Positions 30,801-41,666 of a DNA stretch of 64,000 nt are shown here, in pieces. The notes under the pieces were generated by a model. The model searched no databases. It was not told the origin of the DNA and was given only the letters and a program-made list of their open reading frames with translations. The number at the start of each line of letters is the position of its first letter. Within the stretch, counting starts at the first letter, position 1. A program made the position numbers and the translations under genes. This DNA comes from Sternotherus odoratus. Taxonomy: Eukaryota; Chordata; Testudines; Kinosternidae. The stretch lies in contig JAVMKO010000197.1 in NCBI GenBank assembly GCA_032164245.1, positions 347,565 through 411,564 on the forward strand, read 5' to 3'.

Positions 30801-31029
30801 GTTAGATCAGAGACAGAAGAGATGAATTGAGGCCTGTGCCTTTAAGAACCCAGCCCTGGGAAGCCAATGGGGAGAGGTGCTGTCTGGGGGGCGGGGAGGG
30901 AAATAACCGCCCCCCCCCGCCCCCGTCTCCCTCCCATGGGGTCCCTGCTACCTGCTGTGCTGGGTTTTGCTCTGACACCTTCTGCCAGCACCTCACTCCT
31001 GGGCTTAACCCCCCCTCCTCCCCCAGCCC

Positions 31030-31515
31030 TGATTCACCCCCCTCCCCTCAGGGTCACCCGCTCTCCTCCCCCCCCCCGCCCCTCGGGGGTCACCCGCTCT
31101 CCTCCCCCCCCGCCCCTCGGGGATCACCCGCTCTCCTCGCCCCCCCGCCCCTCGGGGGTCACTGGCTCTCCTCCCCCCCCGCCCCTCGGGGGTCACCCGC
31201 TCTCCTCCCCCCCCGCCCCTCGGGGATCACCCGCTCTCCTCGCCCCCCCGCCCCTCGGGGGTCACTGGCTCTCCTCCCCCCCCGCCCCTCGGGGGTCACC
31301 CGCTCTGCTCCCCCCGCCCCTCGGGGGTCACCCGCTCTCCTCCCCCCTCCCGCCCCTCGGGGGTCACCCGCTCTCCTCCCCCCCGCCCCTCGGGGGTCAC
31401 CCGCTCTCCTCCCCCCCCGCCCCTCGGGGGTCACCTGCTCTCCTCCCCCCCGCCCCTCGGGGGTCACCCGCTCTCCTCCTCCCCCCCGCCCCTCGGGGGT
31501 CACCTGCTCTTCTCC
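31030..31515. repeat. Minisatellite, about 34-bp unit
   Basis: Roughly 14 units of GCCCCTCGGGGGTCACCCGC followed by TCTCCTCCCCCCC. The short inverted word CCCCTCGGGG recurs in each. All three + frames stay open over much of it, giving a spurious 267-codon frame. Confidence 0.95.
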
Positions 31516-31610
31516 CCTCATGTCCGGGCTGATCAGACATTTTCCACCCGCCCCTTTCCCCAGGTCCCCCCCCCCGGCCCGGTCTCACTTCTCCCCCCGC
31601 CCCGCCCCAC

Positions 31611-31695
31611 GCAGGTGGCTGGAGAGTTAGCTGCTGAAGGCGGGGCTGCCAGCCGGGGAGCTGCCGAGCGCCCACCCTGCCATGGGCTACAGGTA
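31611..31695 (+). other. Possible first coding exon
   Basis: CCCCGCCCCACGCAG at 31597-31611 could be a splice acceptor. CACCCTGCCATGGGCTACAG followed by GTAGGG at 31696 has a good Kozak context, a short start (Met-Gly-Tyr) and a splice donor. The segment is GC-rich. Without a downstream exon in view this remains a guess. Confidence 0.25.
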
Positions 31696-31699
31696 GGGG

Positions 31700-32435
31700 G
31701 CACCGCCGGGGGGGCAGCGGAGAAAAGGGGGGTCCTGGGAGGGGAACCCCAAAGCATGCGCGGGGTACAGGGGGCAGGTGCCACTGTAGGGTATAGGGGG
31801 CACCCTTCACCTGCCTCACCCCCTCCATGTCATGGGGTCCTGTGCACCCCACTTTCCCTCTCCCCCCTCCACCTGGACCCCTATTTTGTAGGCTGTAAGG
31901 GCTGGGTATCCCCCCCCCTAAGCCACAACCCATGTCCCTGTTGGGGCACCCCCTGATACTGGGGGGGGCTCTATGCAAATGAGGCATCCCTATACCAAGG
32001 AGTGGAGGTGCTTTGCATAACATGGCACCACCGGGGAAGGAGCAAAATTGGGCCCACTCCCTCGCCATGGCAACCAGATTCATGGGGAGTGCGGGGGTTA
32101 GGGGGCAGTGACCTGCACGTTCACAGAGGCCACCTGTGAATCAATGAGGGGCCTCCAGCTCTTTCACTTGCATAAGCCCCAAGGGCGGGGCGAAGTCCAG
32201 GTGTTAAAGACGTCCATTTCACCTTAACTCTTCCCTCCCCCCCCCGCCTATGCGTTTGGCTACAGCCCCCTCGTCGGCTGGGTTTGAGACTCTAGAACCC
32301 CGGCACAGACCCCTTTCTTGTGAGCTGGGGAGGAGGTTGGTCACAACAGTAGGTTGTTATCCCCTAGGCAGATCCAGACACCCCAGGGCGGGGTGGGGGC
32401 ATGTGTATATCAAGAATCTGGACAACCGAATTCTT
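31700..32435. other. Spacer with octamer-like words
   Basis: ATGCAAAT at about 31973, TTTGCATAA near 32013 and CTTGCATAA near 32167 are octamer or octamer-like words. No snRNA or coding sequence follows. Otherwise nothing was recognised. Confidence 0.35.
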
Positions 32436-32439
32436 AGCC

Positions 32440-32700
32440 TTTCCTCTGGGAGGGCAGTGGGGGCTGGTGGGTCAGAGCGGGGGGGCTGGGAGCCAGGACT
32501 CCTGGGTCCTCTCCCCACCTCTGGAAGGGGAGTGGGGCCTAGCGGTTAGAGCAGGAGGCGGTTGGGAGCCAGGACGCCTGGGTTCTCTCCCTGACTCTGG
32601 GACAGGAGTGGGGGCTGGTGGGTTAGATCAGAGGGGAATCGGAGCCAGGACTCCTGGGTTCTCTCCCCAGCTCGGGGAGGGGGTTAGTGTATCCGCCACG
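32440..32700. repeat. Three tandem units of about 90 bp
   Basis: Each unit holds GGGAGCCAGGACTCCTGGGT then TCTCTCCC and AGTGGGG with GGTTAGAGCAG. The last word resembles an A box, and this sequence is familiar as a dispersed reptile repeat, possibly tRNA-derived. Confidence 0.7.
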
Positions 32701-33044
32701 GGTATGTGCCTCATATCAGGGGGGGCGCCTCTTCCCCCTCCCTCGACCAGCCCTGCCCCAGCCGTTGCAATTCGCATGGGGTGACTCCCCCGCACATCAG
32801 CGCATGCAGCCAGTGTGCGAGCACGTGCGAGATTCCCACCAAGCTCACTGCTGACCGGCAGCCCCTGCCCAGCCCCCGCCACACCTGGCTCGGTGCCCCT
32901 CACTCCTGACTTGCAGCCCCACACTGCCTCTGGGGAGCAGGAGGGCACAGAGATGTAGCTGGGCTGCATCCAGTGGAAGTGGGGGGCGCTAGGGGTCATG
33001 TTGCCTTCCCCCCACAACAGGCCAGCCCACAGGATCCCACCCGT
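32701..33044. other. Spacer, no gene recognised
   Basis: GC-rich text without RNA or coding signals. Confidence 0.35.
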
Positions 33045-33520
33045 ACACACAGCACCAGTGCTCCCAGAGACCCTACAATAACAAACCTCCGCACACCATC
33101 CCAGTGCCCACAGAGACCCTACAATAACAAACCTCCACACACCATCCCAGTGCCCACAGAGACCCTACAATAACAAACCTCCGCACACCATCCCAGTGCC
33201 CACAGAGACCCTACAATAACAAACCTCTGCACACCATCCCAGTGCCCACAGAGACCCTACAATAACACACCTCCACATGCCATCCCAGTGCCCACAGAGA
33301 CCCTACAATAACACACCTCCACATGCCATCCCAGTGCCCACAGAGACCCTAAAATAACACACCTCTACACGCCATCCCAGTGCCCACTGAGACCCTACAA
33401 TAACACACCTCCACACACCATCCCAGTGCCCACAGAGACCATACAATAACACAGCACCACATGCCATCCCAGTGCCCACAGAGACCCTACAATAACACAC
33501 CCACCCACTCCCAGTGCCCC
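33045..33520. repeat. Minisatellite, 46-bp unit
   Basis: About ten units of CCCAGTGCCCACAGAGACCC followed by TACAATAACA and CACCTCCACA..CCAT. Divergence among units is low. Confidence 0.95.
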
Positions 33521-33579
33521 CAGGGGGTGCTGCAATACCCAATTCTTCTTTATTTAAATAACCAACACCCAAGTGGGGG

Positions 33580-34480
33580 GGGTAGCGGTGCTGCTCATGC
33601 AGGGCCCCCCCCCCAGCACAGCCTGTCTTTCTGCATCCGCACCCCAGCTACTGCAGGAAGCGCTGGTGAAGGAGCCCGTGTCTCATTCGATGAGCCAGCG
33701 GCAACTTCAGCCATTCTAGAGACACCCCCCCGGGGGGTTGGTAAAGCAGAGCTGGGTTTATGCTCTGGGGGACGCCAGCTCTTTACCTTAGGGAGACTCC
33801 AGCGCCCCCCCCCCTTTTCCCCCGATGGGGTCCGCCGGGAATCCGGGGTGGCTGTGGGGAATGGGTGGAGGTCGTGCGGGGGAGGGGAGCGAGTGGGGAG
33901 CGGTTCGCTGCACAGAGCAGAGCAGCCTCGTCCTCATTAGCATACCAGGCACCGCCCACTGCTCCAGGGCATGAGATGGGGGCGGGGCCAAGCACAGTGA
34001 TTGGCAGCTGTGGGAGGGGCTCCCGGAAGCGGCGCCGAGGCGATGGGGATCAAAGCCGGAGTTCTTGTTCAGACCCCGCTGTAGCCGCAGACACCAGAAC
34101 TGGAAACTCCACCGAGGGACACACGATGGGAACTAGGATTCGTGGCCGGAAATGTTTTGTGGAGACATCTATTGCCAAGAAAAAACTGCTGAGTCCGGGC
34201 TCAGGGGAGAGAAAGTGACCCGGGCTCGGGGGCTTCAGTCTCCGTTCAGAACCATTCTTTCAAGTTTTGCTGGGAAGTGGAATTGCCATTCTTCTGTCCG
34301 GGCTCGGAACCAATGTGCTCCACGGGGATCCCACAGGCGCCTTCCCTGGGGAACTGGAGGGTCAGTTTAAAGCCGAATTAAACCCAAACAGCTCTGAACG
34401 ACTTGTGACAAATCTCACCAATTCCCTTGTCGGAGGAGAAGCGAGCGGAGTGGCTTTGTGGATTGAATGGTATAAAATGT
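33580..34480. promoter_or_regulatory. CpG-rich promoter-like segment
   Basis: CpG density is high compared with the surroundings. GGGGGCGGGGCC (GC box) at about 33977 and GTGATTGGC (inverted CCAAT) at about 34000 lie close together, followed by CGGAAGCGGCGCCG. A transcription start is conceivable, but no recognisable coding exon follows before the element at 34560. Confidence 0.35.
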
Positions 34481-34559
34481 AGAGGATGTGCACTGCTTCA
34501 TGGTTAGTTGTTAACGTGGCCCTGTGCGCTGCAACGGGTTAGGCATCTTTGCTTTACAG

Positions 34560-36277
34560 CAGGGGTCTCCAAACTACGGCCTGCGGGCCGGATGCGGCCC
34601 ACGAGGCCCTCTCATCCGGCCCGTGGCAGGGGTTGGGAACCAGCCACGGGGCTGGGACACGCCACGTGCTCCGCTGCCGCCGCCGGCCGGGACGCACCGC
34701 GTGCTCCGCTGCCGCCGCCAGCCGCAGGGCCGGGACGTGCCGCGTGCTCCGCTGCCGCCGCCGGCCAGGACGCGCCGCGTGCTCCGCTGCCGCCGCCAGC
34801 CAGGGACGGCTCAGAGCTGGGGCCGGGACGCGCCGCACCGCCACCCAGTTACAGGCCGCGAAACAAGGAGCCACCCACTGCCAGGTGGCGAAACGGTCTG
34901 TGGGGAGAGACCGGGTTGAGCGGGTCAGTTGGGGGGGGGGGAAGAGACCGGGTTGAGCGGGTCAGTTGGGGGGGGGGAGAGACCGGATTGAGCGGGTCAG
35001 TTGGGGGGGGGGAAGAGACCGGGTTGAGCGGGTCAGTTGGGGGGGGGTTGGAGGAAAGGAGGTTTTGGGGGGAGAGACCTGGCTGGGTGGGTCAGTTGGG
35101 GGTTGGAGGAAAGGAGGTTTTGGGGGGAGAGACCTGGCTGGGTGGGTCATTTTGGGGGGGGTTGGAGGAAAGGAGGTTTTGGGGGGAGAGACCTGGCTGG
35201 GTGGGTCAGTTGGGGGGGGTTGGAGGAAAGGAGGTTTTGGGGGGAGAGACCTGGCTGGGTGGGTCAGTTGGGGGGGTTTGGAGGAAAGGAGGTTTTGGGG
35301 GGAGAGACCTGGCTGGGTGGATCAGTTGGGGGGGGGTTGGAGGAAAGGAGGTTTTGGGGGGAGAGACCGGGCTGGGTGGGTCAGTTGGGGGTTGGAGGAA
35401 AGGAGGTTTGGGGGGGAGAGACCTGGCTGGGTGGGTCAGTTGGGGGTTGGAGGAAAGGAGGTTTTGGGGAAGAGACCTGGCTGGGTGGGTCAGTTGGGGG
35501 TTGGAGGAAAGGAGGTTTGGGGGGGAGAGACCTGGCTGGGTGGGTCATTTGGGGGGGGGGGTTGGAGGAAAGGAGGTTTTGGGGGGAGAGACCTGGCTGG
35601 GTGGGTCAGTTGGGGGTTGGAGGAAAGGAGGTTTTGGGGGGAGAGACCTGGCTGGGTGGATCAGTTGGGGGTTGGAGGAAAGGAGGTTTGGGGGGGAGAG
35701 ACCTGGCTGGGTGGGTCATTTGGGGAGGGGTTGGAGGAAAGGAGGTTTTGGGGGGAGAGACCTGGCTGGGTGGGTCAGTTGGGGGTTGGAGGAAAGGAGG
35801 TTTGGGGGGGAGAGACCTGGCTGGGTGGGTCATTTGGGGGGGGTTGGAGGAAAGGAGGTTTTGGGGGGAGAGACCTGGCTGGGTGGGTCAGTTGGGGGGT
35901 TGATGTGTAGTGTTCATGTGTAGTGAACAGGTGTTCATGTGTAGTGTTCATGTGTAGTGTTCATGTGTAGTGAACAGGTGTTCATGTGTAGTGTTCATGT
36001 GTAGTGAACAGGTGTTCATGTGTAGTGTTCATGTGTAGTGTTCATGTGTAGTGAACAGGTGTTCATGTGTAGTGTTCAGGTGTAGTGAACAGGTCTTCAT
36101 GTGTAGTGTATCAATGTGTTATTAAATAATAACTGAATAAAATAATATTAAATAAATAATTAAAAACAACATCCATGTTTTGATTCTTTTTTATTTGGAC
36201 CTCGAGTGTGTTGTCGGCCCCCGAACTGCTATTTGATAGTTAATGCGGCCCTCGGCTGAAAAGTTTGGAGACCCCTG
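34560..36277 (-). mobile_element. Composite hAT-type MITE with internal arrays, copy 2 (inverted)
   Basis: The TIRs CAGGGGTCTCCAAAC and GTTTGGAGACCCCTG are perfect. The 8-bp duplication CTTTACAG is perfect (34552-34559 and 36278-36285). The interior is the reverse of 24001-25811: GC-rich units with CCGCTGCCGCCGCC (about 34655-34830), the GGTTGGAGGAAAGGAGG array (about 34915-35898, roughly 17 units), then the GTGTTCATGTGTA array (about 35899-36105), then the AT-rich end. Array lengths differ strongly from copy 1. The + strand shows a 471-codon frame that is an artefact. Confidence 0.92.
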
Positions 36278-36283
36278 CTTTAC

Positions 36284-36630
36284 AGGCTACTAAACATATT
36301 TTCTTTTGTACTTGAAATCTGTCCTGACACAGCTGCTGCATTGCTGACGGCTACAGATTTGTACATGTGCCAAGCAGTTAAATACCCGGGGGCTGGCCCG
36401 TGCCAGCTGACTTGGGCTCACGGGGGTTGGGTAAGGACCCATTACTATGAGAAGTAATGTCTTCTCATTAAACTTCAGCAGCACTGAGGCAAATAGCATT
36501 GGATCCTGGGTACCATTTACAATGCATAGGATTTAATGGCTTGGCACATGTAAAAATCTGTAGCAGTCAGCAATGCAGCAGCTGTGTCAGGAAAGATTTC
36601 AAGTACAAAAGAAAATACGTTTAGTAGCCT
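36284..36630. mobile_element. Fold-back element with about 99-bp arms
   Basis: 36284-36382 and 36532-36630 are reverse complements with only a few mismatches (both contain CCTGACACAGCTGCTGCATT or its complement). About 150 bp separate them. The composite hAT copy sits immediately against its left edge. No coding sequence is present. Confidence 0.8.
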
Positions 36631-38100
36631 CTGAAAATTGACAATTTTACATAGGGTAAATAACGCCCAAGTGAAAAATAGAGTATTATCAAAACAGATT
36701 TAGATGTGATTCTTGAATCCCTCCTAGACCTGAATGACTCACCATTTTGGTCATTTTCCTGACTTAGTTTCTCTCTTTTTCTCTCTCTCTCTCCCTTCCT
36801 CCACCACTTGCTCTCTGTCAGCATGTCATACACCCTCACTTCATAACACATTTATTTAACAAACTCCAACATATAAAACATTCAATTTCCTCTTCTACTT
36901 TCACAATATTGCCAACCCAAGCCCTTCAAAACTCATGAGTCAGGCCCCCAAAAATCATAAGATTGGCTTAAAGATAATGAGATTTCAAAAAACATAAATT
37001 TTGTGTTTTTATTTGCTTTCTGTATTTTGTGCTTTTAGGGCTCACTTTGCAATCAGATATAGGCACTTCTTTTAAATGAAATCTGATTCTAATTTAACAT
37101 GACTCGAGGAGATGAAGCTTTAAGAAAATCTGCAAATATCACGAGTTTGGGCAACATTATGTCTCCAGCCTTTTCCCCTCATTGTGACCTCATTGTCTTC
37201 TGAGGACTTCATAGTTCTCAACTCTATCTCTTTGGAGATTTTTTTTTTAAATAAATTTCATTGTGTTCCCTCAAAGTGGGAATCTGGATTTTCTTTAACG
37301 GCTTTAAAGACAATCATAGAAGTTTGCAAATGTTGGCCCACAATTTGTATTTTGCAATATACAAATTTTGCAAATATATTTTATATATTTTATACAATTA
37401 TAAAAATATTTTTCCATATGTGTGCTTGATATAAGACAATTAAAAACCAGCCAAACTCTCTGCCCTCATGGTCACATTTAGCTGACTACAGACAGCAAGA
37501 GCAGCGGGACACTTAGTTGGTTAGGCATCAGTCAGAAGAGATGTCTGACCATTATAAAGTAGACTGACTCATACTGGATCCATGCAACCTGCTTGTGAGC
37601 CAATGTCAGATGCTTTGGCGGAAAGCATCCCTTTATCCAATGGTGCACCTCAGTCATTTGTGCAAAACAATTACTGTAATTTCCTCTGTGTTTAGCTAAC
37701 ATAGCTTCAGCTTGTCTCTTCTTGGGAAACATGAATTTCATCACTAGTACCACTGACAGTTTTCAGGCACACTTGAAATAAATCCTCTTTCTTTTGTCCT
37801 AAATGTTACAAAGAAAATACTTTTCATAGGGTGAAATGGAAACTGAAGACTTGGTATCATTTTAAATCCCAGAAATGTGGGAGAAAACAAAACCAACAAA
37901 AGGTTTTCTGGTTTTTCCTGGATTTCAGCTATAGTTCTTGGGCACTGAATGACCATATCCTCCAACCATAAAAAAAATTAGATATTTTGGTACAGTCATT
38001 GTTCTGCATTTCAAGGTAAAGTATTTTGTGCCATATAATGGAAATGTTGTTCAATCCTTGATTGGAACATAAGTAGTGCTACTATAATGTAGCAAAGTAA
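36631..38100. other. AT-rich region, nothing recognised
   Basis: The longest low-GC stretch in the window. A short CT-rich run lies at 36770-36800. No RNA gene, repeat family or convincing open frame was found. Confidence 0.5.
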
Positions 38101-38104
38101 CTGT

Positions 38105-38235
38105 ACTCTGGGAAGACTTTGTAGCACCTCAGAGACTAACCAGTTTATTTCAGCATAAGCTTTCGTGAGCTATAGCCCACTTCGTTGGATGCACAGATTG
38201 GAACAGAAGTAAGATGCATTTATACACAGAAAGCA
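38105..38235 (-). repeat. Penelope-type tail repeat
   Basis: The minus strand carries CGAAAGCTTATGCTGAAAT and GTTAGTCTCTGAGGTGCTAC, as in 7725-7905. The CTGANGA-like core is mutated to CCAACGA. Confidence 0.6.
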
Positions 38236-38239
38236 AGTG

Positions 38240-38520
38240 CTTCATTGCCCTCCTAGTGCCATAGTGTTTCCTAATATCCAACCTAGACCTCCCACACTGC
38301 AACTTGAGACCATTGCTTCTTGTTGTGTCATCTACCACCACTGAGTACAACTGAGCTCCATCCTCTTTGCAACCTACCCTTGTGTAGTTGAAGGCTCCTA
38401 TCAAATCCCTCCAAACTGACAATCTAGACGAGGTTTGAACACACAACCCCAGCGTCACTGTATTATAAATACTGTGTGCAAATCCTTTGCACCAGTGGAG
38501 ACCACACTGATAGAACCTTG
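38240..38520 (-). repeat. CR1 LINE 3' fragment, inverted copy of 2740-3030
   Basis: The minus-strand frame reads TTRSNGLKLQCGRSRLDIRK, identical in this part to 2800-3033. It marks one edge of the large inverted duplication 1-3030 / 38240-41480. Confidence 0.8.
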
Positions 38521-39100
38521 ATCCATACATTTGGACCTTGACAAAAATAATGGTTTCCCCCTTAAGACTGGTGGTGTGTTCTATTCCTTATGTCCTGGTC
38601 CCTCGTGGCCATTTACTTTCCCTACGTTTGGTGAAAAACTTTTTTGTATTTCGTGTAGAAACTTTATTTCCCCAGGAGAGACCCAGGAGTGGGGGCTGCC
38701 TGCATGTACCCAGCACCCACTAGATTAGAAGGTGACCAACAAACACCCTTAAGGTGAGGCAGCCATCCCTGTCAAAAAGAACATCTCCCATCTTCACTTG
38801 AGTGACAGCCTGAATCGTTCCTTATTGGGGCCAAGCCCCTGGATTGGAATCAGCAGCAGCAGCAAAAACATCTGTACGTAGCAGGAACCACACAAAATGT
38901 GCTTTCAAAGGAGCTGTCTCCTTCCTTCGGGAGTTAAAATTGTCAGTAAAATTTGGGCTGTAGAGCCCATGGCCCCAACTCTTAGTCTCTCTGGGACCCT
39001 GTCTCTGCTCCCAGCTGACAAGCTTCCAGACAGCTCTTTAGTGCTGTAGGAGTGAGTCATTTGTCAGGCATGAGTGGCACATGAGAGAGAGGCATTTTGT
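38521..39100. repeat. Spacer of block Gly-3
   Basis: Inverted paralogue of 2157-2740. No gene. Confidence 0.65.
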
Positions 39101-39105
39101 CAGAT

Positions 39106-39177
39106 GCATTGGTGGTATAGTGGTGAGCATAGCTGCCTTCCAAGCAGTTGACCTGGGTTCGATTCCCAGCCAATGTA
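39106..39177 (+). tRNA. tRNA-Gly(TCC)
   Basis: The 72-nt cloverleaf has a fully paired acceptor GCATTGG/CCAATGT (one G-T), anticodon loop CTTCCAA (TCC), and T arm CTGGG-TTCGATT-CCCAG with the consensus TTCGA. It is the best preserved of the three Gly copies. Only TTT follows nearby. Confidence 0.95.
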
Positions 39178-39577
39178 TCGAGGGGATGTTTCCCCGACCA
39201 GTGATTGGTTTAATTACAGTTATAGTTTATCAATGACAAGAGAGAATGAATGTTCTGAATCCTAGCAGGTGGATCCTAGCCAATGCCCAGCAGAGGAAAA
39301 AATGGGGGGACTGTACAGTGAGCTCTTGCAATTATCCTCTAGTTACAATGTTCAGTTTATTTTTTAAAAATTTTCCTTTATTTCCCTCTCTCTTTTAGAC
39401 TCAGAACCTTTACGGTCAGAAGGGACCAGCGTGATCATCTAATCCGACCTCCTGCACTTTACAGGCCAACAGCCCCCACCCATTCCTGGAATAGATCCCC
39501 TAATATCTGCTTGAGTTACTGGTGTCCTCAAATCATGGTTTAAAGATGTCAAGTTGCAGAGAATCCGCCATTTACAG

Positions 39578-40594
39578 CAGGGTCTGTAAACTTTTCCCCC
39601 CACAGCCCCTTTCCACGGAGGGAAAAGTCTGGCAGCCCCTGAGACAGATACGTTTGCCGAAATGCCGGCGCAAAAACCGGAACCAAAATAGCCCACCCAG
39701 AAGTTCAGCGGTCTCCCGGGAGGTCTCAGTGGTGGTGCCGGGGTCTCGCACACCCCAGTTTGATGTGCACCCTGTTGTAGTGGTGTAGTGTTGTTGTATG
39801 GTGTCCAGAGGCTACCGGTGTGGTGCTTCTGATATCACTCGGCTGCGTGCGTGTGTTCCCTCTGTGTGCTGCCCCAGCTCTGTACAGATAGCTGACGCAG
39901 CAGACCCGACGAGAACCCCCAATAACCACAGAGTCTTAGTAAGGTACAAAGGCACCTCGGCCAGGGTTTATTGCGACCCTGACACCCTTCTGTTCCCTGC
40001 AGGTTACTTAGCCTCCAGGGCTTACAGAGAAAGAGTGTCACTCAGCAATGGACACAGCTCAGTGATGGGACATTGTCACTCCCCCTCGAGCCGGACAAAG
40101 ACATTCCAGTGACACATGCTTATATACAGATACAGAACAAGTTACACATCACTCCTGACGTATTCAGGTGTAACCCTTCCACGTAGCAAGGTACAACCCT
40201 CTTACGTAGTAAGGTGCAGCCCATTTACATCGTTAGGTGCCGCCTCACCCCTTGCACCTGTTGTTTTGATCAAAACAACTCTATCCATCATTTTACCCTT
40301 TTGCCCCTGTCATTGGGATGGCTCATGAGGTTACCCGTTATCTGAGGAGTGTCCTTGGTTTATAATGTACCTCATTACTGTGTTTATACTGAAATTATAA
40401 TGAGTATAAATTCTTACGATATCAACCCTCTTCCTGCCAAGTTCTGTGAGCCGGACCAGCCTTAATTGCTCACAGCTGCAATTTGCTTCATATACCATTA
40501 CTTTAGTTCAGGCCTCAGGCTGGGCCCTTAATAGGCCTTTAGCCTTTACTTACATTGCCTTCACTTACTACACACCCCAGTTTGATGACCACTG
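39578..40594 (-). mobile_element. hAT-like MITE B, copy 3, split by an LTR
   Basis: The left end CAGGGTCTGTAAACTTTTCC and the right end TTTGATGACCACTG are flanked by ATTTACAG and ATTTACAC as in the other two copies. The LTR at 39773-40572 breaks it at GTGCACCC, which is continuous in copy 1. Confidence 0.75.
39773..40572. mobile_element. Solo LTR of an endogenous retrovirus-like element
   Basis: The 800-bp insert begins TGTTGTAGTGG and ends CTTACTACA (TG...CA). It is flanked by the 5-bp duplication CACCC (39768-39772 and 40573-40577). The uninterrupted sequence at about 890-910 shows the pre-insertion state. No internal viral genes are present, so it is the product of LTR-LTR recombination. 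Orientation is uncertain. Confidence 0.8.
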
Positions 40595-40834
40595 ATTTAC
40601 ACTACTTTAAACCTGCAAGTGACCCATGCGCCATGATGCACAGGAAGGTGAAAATATCCCCAGGGTCTCTGCCAGTCTAACCCTGGGGAAAACTCCTTCC
40701 CAACCCCAAGTGTGGTGATCAGTTCAACCCTGAGCATGGGGACAAGATGCACCAGGAAAACAATTCTCTGCTTTAACTCTGAGCAAGAAGCTCTAAGTGG
40801 CCAGGCTCCATCTCCCTTTGCCAGGTCCAGCATT

Positions 40835-40908
40835 GCTCCCTTGGGGATCAAATTCACATTGCTGGGCTTAGCAGGCCCATGCTTTAACCAGTGAGCTATC
40901 CCGCTCTC
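40835..40908 (-). repeat. tRNA-derived SINE head, copy 2
   Basis: The complement reads GAGAGCGGGATAGCTCACTG then GTTAAAGCATGGGCCTGC, closer to a proper A box than the copy at 560. The B-box equivalent is GTGAATTTGATCCCC. Confidence 0.55.
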
Positions 40909-41000
40909 AAGAATGTGGGGCAGGCCTCCTAGGAGGGGCACAGAGGCATATTCAGGGGGGCACCTCAGGGCCCAAGCCAGCCTCCAAGAAGGGCAGGGAA

Positions 41001-41480
41001 GGAGCACCACTCAGCCACACTCTGTCCCCAACTCTTCCCCAATCCAGCCTGCAACCTGGCCCCCTTACTCCTGTTCACGCCCCTCTCCCCAGGGAGCCAC
41101 CACCCCATTCCTACCCCTAGTTCTTGACCATGGTTTTAGAGGGGCTGCAGACATGGAGAAGAGGCACAATGTGAAAAGTTTGGGGACCACTAAATGAGAG
41201 TGACGTCCTCAATCACTTCTCTACAGTCCAATAAAAGGTATCCCTCCCCCACTGGGGCCCTCCACCAGGACAGACTAGGGATGTTCTATTGTCCGTCACT
41301 CAGGCAGGAAGGATAATAACATTTCATTGTGCTCATGTGATTTGCAACCAACACCAGCCAAAACTGGACATTTTGGCAAAGTGGCCCCCCATGCTGCATA
41401 CCTAGGCAGAACAGGCATCTCTGTGCAAACACGGTCTGTTCCCAAAGACTTTCCTCCAGCTCATCACTAGATGTGAGGTG
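41001..41480. repeat. Outer part of the inverted block
   Basis: Inverted paralogue of 1-540 (for example AACAGGCATCTCTGTGCAAA). The paralogy continues to the left edge of the window, so the true duplication may be longer. Confidence 0.75.
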
Positions 41481-41584
41481 GGAGCTCATTAAGACCCTGA
41501 TTAGACTTAGTATTTACAAACTCCTTATTGGCCCTACCTCTGCTGGACTTAGATTTCTCCTTCTGACCCTAACTTCCCAGCTCA

Positions 41585-41666
41585 GATGAGGTGATCGAGT
41601 GCTTAAGGCGATGGACTGCTAATCCGTTGTGTTCTGCATGCATGGGTTCCAATCCTGTCCTCATCG
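41585..41666 (+). tRNA. tRNA-Ser(GCT)
   Basis: The 82-nt class II tRNA begins GATGAGGTGATCGAGTGCTT, has anticodon arm TGGA-CTGCTAA-TCCG (GCT), a long variable arm TTGTGTTCTGCATGCA, and a perfect acceptor GATGAGG/CCTCATC. The T loop reads TTCCAAT with C where consensus has G, and the D arm has a substitution at the A box. It may be weakly expressed. Confidence 0.85.

Larger units (their letters stand above)
39380..41000 (-). repeat. CR1-like 3' region of block Gly-3
   Basis: Inverted paralogue of 1-1870. It starts TAGACTCAGAACCTTTACGG and runs through to the Cry-type SINE near 40870, interrupted by MITE B and its nested LTR. The sites used by MITE C and the composite element in the other copies are empty here. 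Confidence 0.65.

Noticed and set aside
30827..31630. 267-codon Pro/Ser-rich frame
   Set aside because: It is the 34-bp minisatellite read in one phase.
33760..34218. 152-codon frame in the CpG-rich segment
   Set aside because: No domain, no paralogue, ordinary for GC-rich DNA. I keep only the promoter-like call.
34508..35923. 471-codon + frame and two other long frames
   Set aside because: They lie inside the composite hAT element and translate its G-rich minisatellite in different phases.
37505..37560. tRNA-like GGGACACTTAGTTGGTTAGGC
   Set aside because: It has only a vague A-box resemblance, no B box and no cloverleaf.
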